Part shown: piece after piece, positions 55,834 through 63,887 of the stretch
Layout of the letters: every line of letters begins with the position of its first letter
Position numbering within the stretch: position 1 is the stretch's first letter
NCBI GenBank assembly: GCA_028819215.1
Contig: JAPPMG010000073.1
Span: 38,880-102,879, forward strand
Reading direction: 5' to 3'
From: Bryobacterales bacterium
Lineage (GTDB): Bacteria > Acidobacteriota > Terriglobia > Bryobacterales > UBA6623
Length of the DNA stretch: 64,000 nt
Program-made: the position numbers and the translations under genes
The notes under the pieces: generated by a model
Databases searched by the model: none
The model's input: only the letters and a program-made list of their open reading frames with translations
Told to the model about the DNA's origin: nothing

Positions 55834-56280
55834 AGAAGCCGTTCTCTCAAGCTCTTGGCCGCGTTGCCGATCTACGCGGCCTCTCTCGCTGCCGGAGAGG
55901 ATCTAGCCGAAGAGGGCCGGTTAGTACTCGGGCGTGCTCACTTGACGGCGCCGCCCGCCCGATTCACGCCGCAAGGAATCGCCAACGCTAAAGCTACCAA
56001 GGCGATCCACGTTGAGCGACTGCCTTGGAAGGGCAGAACCCCTCGAGTCTTCGCTTGGCTTGGCCTCCCGGAGATTCGCGATGGTCGCATTCCAGACATC
56101 GTCCTCGTCCATAGAGGGGCGAGACGGCCTCTCGGGAATCGGTCGAGCAGTGGACCGAACGCGGCTACTCCGCTCTCCCGATCAATGCCCAAGGCCAAAC
56201 CGGCGAGGCCGAGGAGGTCCGGGCCGGTGCCAAGCGGCTGGGAAACGTGTGGCACATGAGGATTGATGGCCTCATGAGTT
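55834..56280 (+). pseudogene. Decayed alpha/beta-hydrolase (acetylxylan-esterase-like)
   Basis: A signal-like segment, LLAALPIYAASLAAGEDLA, leads into ATKAIHVERLPWKGRTPRVF, AWLGLPE and IPDIVLVH, the pattern of acetylxylan-esterase/prolyl-oligopeptidase-like hydrolases just before the oxyanion loop. After VLVH at 56112 the frame shifts; the next phase reads GETASRESVEQWTERGYSAL, then PINAQGQTGEAEE, which fits the family. Sequence then runs to about 56280 without the nucleophile region. It is a truncated, frameshifted pseudogene. Confidence 0.7.
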
Positions 56281-56290
56281 CTTACAAGGA

Positions 56291-56322
56291 ATTCACACAG
56301 TTTGATGTGGAGTATAGTGAAT
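56291..56322 (+). promoter_or_regulatory. Candidate promoter and dyad of the MazEF-like pair
   Basis: TTCACA (56292-56297), 15 nt, TATAGT (56313-56318). An inverted repeat, ATTCAC (56291-56296) and GTGAAT (56317-56322), brackets both boxes. TATAGT ends 8 nt before ATG 56326, so the message is predicted to be leaderless. Confidence 0.48.
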
Positions 56323-56325
56323 ACG

Positions 56326-56556
56326 ATGAAGACCATCCAGGTTGTTCTCGAAGCCGACCTTCTCGTTCAAGCCGACGAGGCGGCTAGCCGAGCCGGCACG
56401 AACCGCTCCGCTCTGATCCGCGAAGCTCTGCGCGAGCACCTGAGGCGCCTGAGGATCCTGAGACTTGAGGAGCAACATCGATTAGGGTACGAACGATTCC
56501 CGGACGTGGAAGACGACTTGAAGGGCTGGGAGGCCGCGACATCGTGGGGCGAATAG
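56326..56556 (+). CDS. Ribbon-helix-helix antitoxin (MazE/CopG-like)
   Basis: A 76-aa protein. MKTIQVVLEADLLVQADEAA gives the RHH strand and first helix, and AGTNRSALIREALREHLRRL the second helix, with the Asn-Arg-Ser turn typical of CopG/MazE-like antitoxins. The C-terminal tail (GYERFPDVEDDLKGWEAATS) should bind the toxin. ATG 56326 is chosen over the TTG at 56302 because it has RHH sequence from residue 2 and the -10 lies 8 nt upstream. It overlaps the MazF-like toxin gene by 13 nt. Confidence 0.88.
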   Translation: MKTIQVVLEADLLVQADEAASRAGTNRSALIREALREHLRRLRILRLEEQHRLGYERFPDVEDDLKGWEAATSWGE

Positions 56557-56867
56557 AGCGGGGTGAGATCCGGCTTTGTAGGATCTCTGGCGACAAGCGG
56601 CGCCCAGTCGTCGTGCTGACGCGCTCTTCGGCGATTCCCTACCTGACAAGGATCACAGTTGCACCAATCACCAGCACGATCCGGTCAATACCCAGCGAGG
56701 TTGTGCTAGGCATCGACGACGGCCTCAAGCGTAGGAGTGCTGTCAATCTTGATAATCCCGTAACTGTGGAGCGGACGTGTCTTGAAACGCGGGTAGGCCA
56801 ACTGAGTACCGCGCGGTTGGGGGAAGTCTGCCGCGCGATCAAGTTTGCTCTGGGCTGTGAGTCTTAG
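56544..56867 (+). CDS. MazF/PemK-family mRNA interferase toxin
   Basis: A 107-aa toxin. The family core is seen in RIERGEIRLCRISGDKRRPV (the conserved G-E-I/V and K-R-P-V-V), VVLTRSSAIPYLTRITVAPI and the NLDNPVTVE strand. It is an RNase that cuts single-stranded RNA. The start is GTG 56544, inside the end of the antitoxin gene, as usual for coupled pairs. Both look intact, unlike the PIN toxin at 38 kb. The pair lies in the decayed segment, which suggests horizontal arrival or addiction-based retention. Confidence 0.9.
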   Translation: MGRIERGEIRLCRISGDKRRPVVVLTRSSAIPYLTRITVAPITSTIRSIPSEVVLGIDDGLKRRSAVNLDNPVTVERTCLETRVGQLSTARLGEVCRAIKFALGCES

Positions 56868-57256
56868 CTCCAGGCGGGGGATGGTCGGAACGATTCTGAG
56901 GCTGCGAGGATCCGCGCAACGAAGCCCTTGACGTCGGCATGAGTGCCGCAGCCAGCCCAGCGGCACCGACGATGACCAGCACCGACTTGCGGTTGCCTAG
57001 CTTTCCACGCTCTCGGTGGTCGGGCACCCTGTCGCAACTCAATGCGTCACCGGTCTAGGTTCGCAACGCGAGCATCCAGGCGCAGGCCCTAGCTGGCCTC
57101 TAGTTGCACGCGAAGGAAGCAACTCGTGGCTGCCAGAAACCACCGCTGGCGGAATGACGAATGCCCCCCACACGTGCCCGCATTGAGCTGACGCCAGACG
57201 AGAGTGCGTGGGTTTGATGTACCCTGCCTTACCGTGGAACGTGAGCGCATCAGGCC
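56868..57256. other. Intergenic, 389 nt
   Basis: No gene supported on either strand. I looked downstream of the RHH gene (minus strand) for a PIN or other toxin partner and found none. Confidence 0.45.
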
Positions 57257-57472
57257 TCAATCGTAGATCGCATCGTGCTCGACAGGGGTCTTTGTCGGCG
57301 TTCCGTCCCATAGGGCGACCGGCCCATTTGAGTCGGCACTCAGCCACACACGACGAACCGCTTCTCGCACCAAGTCGGGCACGCTGCGCCCTGTTCGTCT
57401 TCCCACGGAACGCAGAGTCTCCAAGTCTTCATCCGGAAAACAGACTGCCGTCTTGGTCACTTGTGTCAGCAT
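57257..57472 (-). CDS. Orphan ribbon-helix-helix antitoxin
   Basis: A 71-aa protein from ATG 57472. LTQVTKTAVCFPDEDLETLR is the RHH strand and helix 1, and GRSVPDLVREAVRRVWLSAD is helix 2. The C-terminus PTKTPVEHDAIYD resembles the tail of VapB-type antitoxins, which are usually followed within a few bases by a PIN toxin. No toxin gene follows here. It is either an orphan left by deletion of its partner or a free regulator. The ORF extends upstream to 57682, but without family similarity. Confidence 0.72.
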   Translation of the reverse strand: MLTQVTKTAVCFPDEDLETLRSVGRRTGRSVPDLVREAVRRVWLSADSNGPVALWDGTPTKTPVEHDAIYD

Positions 57473-57751
57473 AGGCGGCAACTCGTCAATTTGATGGTGG
57501 CGCTCGGTGGTCGGCATAGTGCCTACGGCACTCGCCACGCCAACTGAATCTGGGTCACATGCGCAGCCAAGACGGACAGGGATCCGTAGAGGATTCATGG
57601 GCAAGTATGGATGCGGCATTGAGAGTACGACACTGAAATCTCGCAGGTTCGTTGAGAAACAGAAAGGCCACCTCTGCGGCACCAGGCAGGCCGACAGCCA
57701 CCTCTGGTGGGGCCCTGCGCACCACCCGCGAGAACTCAGCCAGGTCGCTGG

Positions 57752-60007
57752 CTAAGCGCGCTCGACTCCGAAGTGGTGCAGAGCATTCCTCATTAGGGCC
57801 TGCATCTTGGGGTCGGCCGAAAGGGCCCAGCCTCCGGCGATACAGCCTGTGTTCAACACCCTTCCGCCCTGTGGCCGCTCCCAGTACGCCATTTCGGCGT
57901 ACACGCCGTGCTCGAGCGGTTCCCAGCGCCCGAAGTAGTCGACTCCCCGGCGGTCGCGATCCACAATCTGCGCCAACGGCACGATGCCAGCCGGATCGTC
58001 CGGAACCGGCGCGCCCGTCGGGTTCTGTCGCGTGATTGCCCGAATCAGGCTTGGTCGCACATCACACTCGTGACCGCCCGCGCGGGGCGGCTGCCCGTCC
58101 GGGGCCTGCCCGAACATCTCTCCCGCCTGCAGGCCGACCGCTTCCGGCTCACGGAAGAGGAAGTGGTCGGGACGGACCACCTTGTAAGCTCCGAAGTGGG
58201 CCTCGGTAACCGGCCACCAGCCGACACACTCCAGGCCCAGCACTTTCCAAGCGGGCAAGCCGCAGAATCGCATCAAACTTCCGCGGCGGCCGTCGTGGCT
58301 GTGGAAGATCTCACCGATGTCGGCACCCTCCCTGCCGCCGATGTCGATGCCGTGCTTGCGGCACTCCATTGCTGAGCCGTCCTGATCGTAGGAGACCCTC
58401 CAGAACATGGTGTTGCCGCTCATCACAATTGCGGCACCGCCCGAGCGCAGGAACTCGTCCACTGCCCGGTAGGACTCCTCGGACCAGTACTCGCTGTGAC
58501 CGTTGATCACGACAACCTTGTAGCCCCGGAGTTGATCCGGGTCGAGATGCAGGTCGTGATCGCTGGCTACGTCGAACTCATAGCCGTTCTGCTCCAGCCA
58601 GCGATGGCCGAAGAGCTCGGCGCGCACGAGGTGGCTGTAGCTGAGATCCCGCTGGCCGTAGATCACGTCGGGCCCGGCCACCGGCCACGGCATTTTCATC
58701 CCGACTGCGTAGGCCGGCTGCCCTTGTGCGTGATCGCGGTAACAGCAATACGCGGGAGCGCTCGGATGGGCGTTGTCCTGACCGGTCGTCTTCCAGAAGG
58801 GCTCCAATGAGTTCACCGCGAACGGCGTCGCGCTGTAGGCCTGCCAAGTACTTGTCGCGCAGAGCACAAGGATCGGTGCCTTGGCGCGGGTCGGAGAGCG
58901 GCGCACCAAGAACGTGACGTCGTAGTGGAGCGGCTTGCCCTCGCGGCGAAAGGCGAAACGGCCGAGATAGACCCCGGGCTTGGCGCTTGCGGGGATCTTG
59001 ACAGTGTGGCTCGGTTCCCAGCGGCAGTCATAGAGATCGTCCGAAGCAAATCGGAGTCCGTGGCCCCGCTTCGGATCGCTCGCCGGACGGTAATCGCCGT
59101 ACCGAGGCACGGAGCCAGCATTGAACGAAGGCCCTCCGACCATCCAAGTGGCGCGATTGATGATCACTCCGTGGAGACCGTCACCTCCGATGTCGCGAAT
59201 CCTGTCGCCGCGCTCTTCATCAAGCGGCCAGCAGGCGAGCACATCCCTGGCCGGGAGCTCAAGGCCACCGGATCTGAACCGCACCATTGCTTCTCGGGAC
59301 GACAGCGCTCTGCTGTAAATCGCCGGCATTGCGATGTCGCCATCGAGGAACTCAGCTGCCCGGCCGCCATCTCCGGACGCTCCAAGACGCAGCGGCGCTT
59401 CGACTGCTGCAATGGCCTCAGGCTGCTTCCAACTGCTTTGGAACAGGCCATCGACGTACAGGCTGGTCAGCGCTCCATCCCAAGCCAGCACCACATGGCG
59501 CCAGCGGCGTCGATGCAGAGGCACGCGCGCGATGTGCCGTTTCCCCAACAGAAACTCGACCCATCCCCCTGCGGACACAAACAATCCAATGCCCCGGTCG
59601 CCATTGCAGGCAGCGATAACACCCTGCCTGCGTTCCGCCGACCAACTGCGGACCCAGACCTCGATCGTCAGCGCATCGAACGTCCTTCCGGTCAAGCCCC
59701 GCTCCACATGGGCGTATGAACCGACGTGAATCGGTTGTATTGACGGGCGCGGCTCGCTCAGCCTTGCGATGGCCTCCTCGGTGCCAGCCCGGCTGATCGT
59801 CAGTTCGTACGGAGTATCGCTGCTGACCCGGAAGTCAACGTTCGCTCCCGCGTCTAGACTGCGTTGCGAGTAGGCATGTACGCCAGGCACCGAGATATCC
59901 GCATGGGGAGGAAGCCCGCGTGGCACGGCGTCGGCCCAGCCAGTGTTGGCGGCTGCGACCCCCGCAGCGGTTTGCTGGAGGAACCTTCTGCGATCAATCG
60001 GCGGCAT
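57752..60007 (-). CDS. Tat-exported DMFase-beta-like protein with LamG domain
   Basis: A 751-aa protein. The N-terminus has a twin-arginine signal (RRR then FLQQTAAGVAAANTGWA). A LamG/concanavalin-like domain occupies about 100-250. The large C-terminal part resembles the N,N-dimethylformamidase large subunit: VVINGHSEYWSEESYRAVDE (about 497-516), then FLRSGGAAIVMSGNTMFWRV, and NPTGAPVPDDPAGIV later. In the known enzyme a mononuclear iron is held by two tyrosines and a glutamate; the Tyr in HSEYWS is a candidate ligand here. The substrate is unknown; members in acidobacteria are rarely tested. TACAAT 8 nt before the start predicts a leaderless message. No small subunit gene was seen next to it. 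Confidence 0.85.
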   Translation of the reverse strand: MPPIDRRRFLQQTAAGVAAANTGWADAVPRGLPPHADISVPGVHAYSQRSLDAGANVDFRVSSDTPYELTISRAGTEEAIARLSEPRPSIQPIHVGSYAHVERGLTGRTFDALTIEVWVRSWSAERRQGVIAACNGDRGIGLFVSAGGWVEFLLGKRHIARVPLHRRRWRHVVLAWDGALTSLYVDGLFQSSWKQPEAIAAVEAPLRLGASGDGGRAAEFLDGDIAMPAIYSRALSSREAMVRFRSGGLELPARDVLACWPLDEERGDRIRDIGGDGLHGVIINRATWMVGGPSFNAGSVPRYGDYRPASDPKRGHGLRFASDDLYDCRWEPSHTVKIPASAKPGVYLGRFAFRREGKPLHYDVTFLVRRSPTRAKAPILVLCATSTWQAYSATPFAVNSLEPFWKTTGQDNAHPSAPAYCCYRDHAQGQPAYAVGMKMPWPVAGPDVIYGQRDLSYSHLVRAELFGHRWLEQNGYEFDVASDHDLHLDPDQLRGYKVVVINGHSEYWSEESYRAVDEFLRSGGAAIVMSGNTMFWRVSYDQDGSAMECRKHGIDIGGREGADIGEIFHSHDGRRGSLMRFCGLPAWKVLGLECVGWWPVTEAHFGAYKVVRPDHFLFREPEAVGLQAGEMFGQAPDGQPPRAGGHECDVRPSLIRAITRQNPTGAPVPDDPAGIVPLAQIVDRDRRGVDYFGRWEPLEHGVYAEMAYWERPQGGRVLNTGCIAGGWALSADPKMQALMRNALHHFGVERA

Positions 60008-60014
60008 CGCGGCG

Positions 60015-60020
60015 ATTGTA
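60015..60020 (-). promoter_or_regulatory. Candidate -10 box TACAAT of the DMFase-like gene
   Basis: On the minus strand TACAAT ends 8 nt before ATG 60007 (leaderless arrangement). No clear -35. Confidence 0.38.
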
Positions 60021-60139
60021 GCCGAAGCCGGGGCTCGACGTGGACCGTTACTGTTGGCCCGCTACTTCCTTGAGAGGATGAAGGCCATGCGGGTGGTTTC
60101 GATGATGGCGCGTGCCCCGGACAGCGAGAGGCGGAACTC

Positions 60140-60316
60140 GTGACGAGGCTGAGGGACGTGCTCGAATACGCAGTGGTTCACGAGTTCCCGCACTTTGTCG
60201 ACCTCACCCATAGCGAGTGGTTCGTTGAGCAAGTGGGCAACCACTATCCCAGCTGGAACGAAGCGACCGCTGAGCTGATCGAACTGCCATTAGCCCGTGC
60301 TGTTTTGGCCGAATAG
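60140..60316 (+). pseudogene. YgjP/WLM-type metallopeptidase, C-terminal fragment
   Basis: GTG 60140 to TAG 60316 encodes MTRLRDVLEYAVVHEFPHFV and DLTHSEWFVEQVGNHYPSWN, then EATAELIELPLA. This matches the C-terminal part of YgjP-like (DUF45) metallopeptidases, in which the zinc site HExxH (HEFPH here) is followed by a third ligand His, with W-x-x-x-x-x-E-L at the end. The first two-thirds, including the W-G-S-C-N segment, are missing. The same frame can be traced back only to about 60120. It is a remnant, unlikely to be functional. Confidence 0.6.
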
Positions 60317-60430
60317 CGGCATTGCTGATGCCAGGTCTACGAGTATTCGGCGACTCGCGCGGCCATCGACAGTTCGGAAATCGACTGATTTGGAAGTTCT
60401 AGTCCATTATTTCACGATATTTCGGAGTAG

Positions 60431-61596
60431 ATGTTCAGCCGTTCCCTGAAGCTGCCCATCGCTGGGCCGAGACTTTTTTCCTTTGGGGTCCCCGCCAGAC
60501 TGGCAAGACCACGCTTCTGAAGCAGTGCTACCCCCGAGGTCGCTGGATCAATCTGCTAAGGAGCGACCAGTTCCGACGGTATGCTACGCGCCCTGAGCTT
60601 CTCCGACTAGAGATCGAGGCGGATCCCCCTGACCCTGCTCGACAAATAGTCATCGACGAAATCCAAAAGGTGCCTGCCCTCCTAGACGAGGTTCATGGGC
60701 TGATCGAAGATCGAAAACTATGCTTCGCCCTTTGCGGCTCCAGTGCCAGAAAGGTCCGGAGAGGGGCGGCCAGCCTTCTCGGGGGCCGCGCCCTGCGGTT
60801 CGAGCTGCTCGGCCTCACGGCGCATGAACTAGGACCCGCGTTCGACTTGGAGCGGATCCTCAACCACGGCTACCTACCTCGGACCTACGAGTCAAGCCGG
60901 CCGGAAGAACGGCTTGGTGCTTATGTGTCGGACTATCTGAGAGAGGAAATTGCCGCCGCGGGCTTGGTTCGCAGCCTGCCCTCATTCTCGGATTTTCTCG
61001 ATGCGGCTTCCTTGAGCGATGGGGGCATCGTCAACTACACGAACATCGCGCGAGACTGCGGAGTCTCGAACAAGACCGTCAAGGGTTACTTTCAGATCCT
61101 CGAAGACACCTTGATCGGATCTTGGCTGCCCGCCTACCGCAAGCGCGTCAAGCGTCGGCTAGCCGTGTCGCCAAAGTTCTACTTCTCCGATGTGGGGGTG
61201 GTCAACTCCCTTGCCCGTCGCGGGCAGCTGCGTCCGGGGTCGGAATTGTTCGGCAAGGCGTTCGAGAACTGGGTGCATCACGAGCTCCGGAGCTACCTCG
61301 CATACTCCAAGCCAAATTCCGCGTTGGCTTACTGGCGCCTTCCAAGCGGCTTGGAAGTCGCCTTCGTGATCGACGACATCGATCTCGCCGTCGAGGCGAA
61401 GGCTAGTTCTCGCATCCACGGCGGACACCTGAGAGGGCTGAAGGCGCTGGCGCAAGAACTACCTCGCGAGATACGGCGGATAGTAGTGTGCTTGGAGCCC
61501 AAGCCATGGCGCACCGGAGACGGCATCGAGGTCCTGCCTGCCCTGGAGTTTGCCGAGCGCTTGTGGAGCGGCCGCCTAACGGAGAGCCTCAGCTGA
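60431..61596 (+). pseudogene. AAA ATPase with DUF4143, split by a frameshift at a T-run
   Basis: ATG 60431 opens MFSRSLKLPIAGPR, the normal start of these ATPases. The frame then breaks at a run of six T (60474-60479). After a -1 step the reading continues LFFLWGPRQTGKTTLL, with the Walker A motif at 60487-60513. RQIVIDEIQKVPALLDEVHG follows, with Walker B as IVIDEIQ, then CGSSARKVRRG and a DUF4143 domain to 61596. Joined, the product is 388 aa, the usual family length. In the unjoined state the largest piece starts only at GTG 60670 and lacks Walker A and B. The family is widespread in mobile and accessory DNA; its function is unknown. Confidence 0.82.
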
Positions 61597-61741
61597 TGGC
61601 GCCCTTGATTCGATCGCTCTGAACACCCTGCCCCGATTGGAAACACATCCTCAATCGCTAGCTCCACCGCCGCGCCGACCGGCACTCATTGATACGGGAC
61701 GGCTCGGGTCGCAAGGTCGCGGCTCCGGACAAGAACTGCCT

Positions 61742-63319
61742 TCAGCGGAAGACAACCAAGTCCAGCAGCGCGATGTCGGAGCCTTGTGATCCCGGGTACG
61801 GCTCGCCTCGCACCACGACACGCAGGGTGTGCTTGCCATCCTCAAGGTAGTAGTCATGCCATAGGGAATCGCTGCGCTTGAAGCGATCCTCGTCCGGGTA
61901 CGCGTCGACCGTGCCGACCAGTTCCCCATCGAGATAGATGTCGGCTTGGCCTCCTGTGGGCAGGTAGGAGGCCGCAATGATGGCGCCGGTGCCCTCGAAC
62001 TCCACCGATGCCTCAGCTCCCTCTTGCGAACTCGTCTTGACGGTGTAGCTGATCCGTCTTCTCACCGTAGACTCGGCCCATTCGCCTTTCCAAGACCAGC
62101 GCGGGTCAGTGACTGCTATGCGCTCGACGGGTGACCCATAGTCATCCCAGATGTCCAGCTCGGCCGGAACGGCATCCTGTGGCATGACGACCAGACGGTC
62201 CCCCTCGACCCGCCCGCCGTGGCGTTCCGCCATAGCGATGGCACGCTCGTAGGTGCTATCCACGATCGTGCGAAACGAGTAGTTGGTGTAGCTGAACTTT
62301 TCGTCCGCCATGGCGTCGATGCCGCTCTTGTACTCGTCAGGGATGCCCTCGTAGCCCAGCACCACTCCGAGAACACCGACAGCGCTGGCCGGATTGCAGT
62401 CAGAATCCTGGCCGCACTGGGTTGAAATCGTCATCGTCTTGCCGAAATCACCTTCCCCATAGAGCATGCCCAATGCGATGTAGGCCCCGTTGATCTTGGC
62501 GTCGATGTTGAACGGATGCGCTGCACCCGCAGGACAGGGCTCGCGAGCGTTCCACTTGTCTTCGACTAGATTCCAAACCTTGATCCAGTCGTCGGGATGC
62601 TCGCGCGACCAAGCGAGCACATCCGCAATCGTCTTCGCGTACGGGCTCTCGGGCGGCAGGCAGGCAAGTCCGGCCTCCACCAGCGTTGCCGGGTCTCTTT
62701 CGAAGAAGGCCGCCGCGTACATGCAGCTGACGAACATGCCGCCGTAGATCCCGTCTCCGTGGTTCATGACCCGACCAGCCCGGTAACAAAGGTCGTTGGA
62801 CGCCTGTGGCAGGCCTGGGCACATCAGGCCAACGAAGTCAGCCTCGATCTGGAAGTCAATGTCATTTGCGTGCGCGTTGTACTTGGGCGTACCGCTGAGC
62901 GTGGCCGGCACGCCGCGCTTCAGCGCCCTGCGCGCGGCCAGGTTGGCGTGCCAGAGATGGTACCCGGCGTCTCGGAACATGGCGCCAAAATCTTCTGTGG
63001 TCGCGTCTAGCCCCTTGTCGTCCAGCACCTGTGCGAACGTCATGTCAACGTAGAGGTCGTCTTGGCGAAGCGCGTTCTCCACGATGGCCGGATCCCATTG
63101 CGGCAGGTCTTCCTCGGCGATGATCTGCTCGAGATGGCGAAACTCCGTAGGGGCACCGTACGTGACGCCGATCATCTGCCCGGCCCAGCCCCCTGCGATC
63201 TTGTCTCGCAGCTCTGAAAGCGAAACCTCCCTTGGTGGAGGTTGTTCGGTCGACATGCAAGAGACCGCAGAGAACGCGAGCAAGGCCGCGATGAGCGGGT
63301 GAGCTGGAGAGGTCTTCAT
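61742..63319 (-). CDS. ADP-ribosylglycohydrolase-family lipoprotein
   Basis: A 525-aa protein with a lipoprotein signal (LLAFSAVSCMS, lipobox cysteine at about residue 21). The ARH fold has GGWAGQMIGVTYGAPTEF near the N-terminus, the metal-site Asp pair in LRQDDLYVDMTF and the late GQDSDCNPASAVGVLGVVLG (D-x-D-x-N/T). Mg ions there support cleavage of ADP-ribosyl links. A C-terminal beta module (about 400-525; ITDPRWSWKGEW-like start, GQADIYLDGELVGTVDA, TLRVVVRGE) looks like a carbohydrate-binding or NPCBM-like domain. As an exported enzyme it may act on a different glycosidic substrate. The -10 and -35 are not clear. Confidence 0.87.
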   Translation of the reverse strand: MKTSPAHPLIAALLAFSAVSCMSTEQPPPREVSLSELRDKIAGGWAGQMIGVTYGAPTEFRHLEQIIAEEDLPQWDPAIVENALRQDDLYVDMTFAQVLDDKGLDATTEDFGAMFRDAGYHLWHANLAARRALKRGVPATLSGTPKYNAHANDIDFQIEADFVGLMCPGLPQASNDLCYRAGRVMNHGDGIYGGMFVSCMYAAAFFERDPATLVEAGLACLPPESPYAKTIADVLAWSREHPDDWIKVWNLVEDKWNAREPCPAGAAHPFNIDAKINGAYIALGMLYGEGDFGKTMTISTQCGQDSDCNPASAVGVLGVVLGYEGIPDEYKSGIDAMADEKFSYTNYSFRTIVDSTYERAIAMAERHGGRVEGDRLVVMPQDAVPAELDIWDDYGSPVERIAVTDPRWSWKGEWAESTVRRRISYTVKTSSQEGAEASVEFEGTGAIIAASYLPTGGQADIYLDGELVGTVDAYPDEDRFKRSDSLWHDYYLEDGKHTLRVVVRGEPYPGSQGSDIALLDLVVFR

Positions 63320-63695
63320 GGCTGAGTTGACGCGGCGCCCGCTGACCGGCTTTCAAGTCGCCCCGCAGACCCGGAACAGCACGAAGGTAACACGCATTGG
63401 CTTGCCCCGCGGGGTCGGGCTGGCATCGGATTGTTCGGGCCCATCACTCGATTCGGCCGTCGCTACCGGGCATGCGTCGAAACGCTTTGCCGACGGCATC
63501 GATCGATGGCAACCGCCGACGGGTGGAACCGACGACGCGAGACCTCCGGAATCAGCTTGCCTGTGCACCCTCTGTCCTTCGACGCTGTTTCAGTTGCGAC
63601 CACCCTCGAAGCAGCCGCCCGTCTATGGAGAGATCCCCACTATGGCCCTTGGGAACGTTGAGTGAGAATCGCTGGTAGCATGCGAATATCCAGCG
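63320..63695. other. Intergenic, 376 nt
   Basis: Short frames occur on both strands, but none has recognisable sequence. TAGCAT at 63676-63681 may be a -10 for the HicB-like gene. Confidence 0.4.
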
Positions 63696-63887
63696 ATGCG
63701 AAACGAATTCACAGCGATCTTCGAGCGCGACGGGCAATGGTTCATCGCGTACTGCCCCGAAATCCCTGGCGCTAACGGCCAGGGACGAACGAAGGGCGAA
63801 GCGCGAGAGAGTCTTGCGCAAGCCATCGCGTTAGTTCATGAGGATCGGCGTGAAGATGGCCTTCGCGGAGTACCGGTCGTAGCCTGA
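63696..63887 (+). CDS. HicB-like antitoxin
   Basis: A 63-aa single-domain HicB-like protein. FTAIFERDGQWFIAYCPEIP then GANGQGRTKGEARESLAQAI is the usual HicB beta-beta-alpha core (Y/F-x-A-x-x-P-E-x-P-G-x-x-x-x-G-x-T-x-E-E-A-x-x-x-L). No C-terminal DNA-binding domain is present. A HicA toxin should be adjacent, but the 113 nt that remain downstream do not encode one in any frame, and none lies upstream. It may be an orphan, or its partner may have been lost. Confidence 0.82.
   Translation: MRNEFTAIFERDGQWFIAYCPEIPGANGQGRTKGEARESLAQAIALVHEDRREDGLRGVPVVA

Larger units (their letters stand above)
60008..60430. other. Region of 423 nt with a gene fragment
   Basis: It holds the minus-strand -10 of the DMFase-like gene and, on the plus strand, the YgjP-type fragment (60140-60316). 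Nothing else is seen. Confidence 0.45.

Noticed and set aside
63318..63665. Plus-strand ORF of 115 codons before the HicB-like gene, considered as a toxin
   Set aside because: Neither this frame nor the two overlapping ones resembles HicA, RelE, PIN or MazF.
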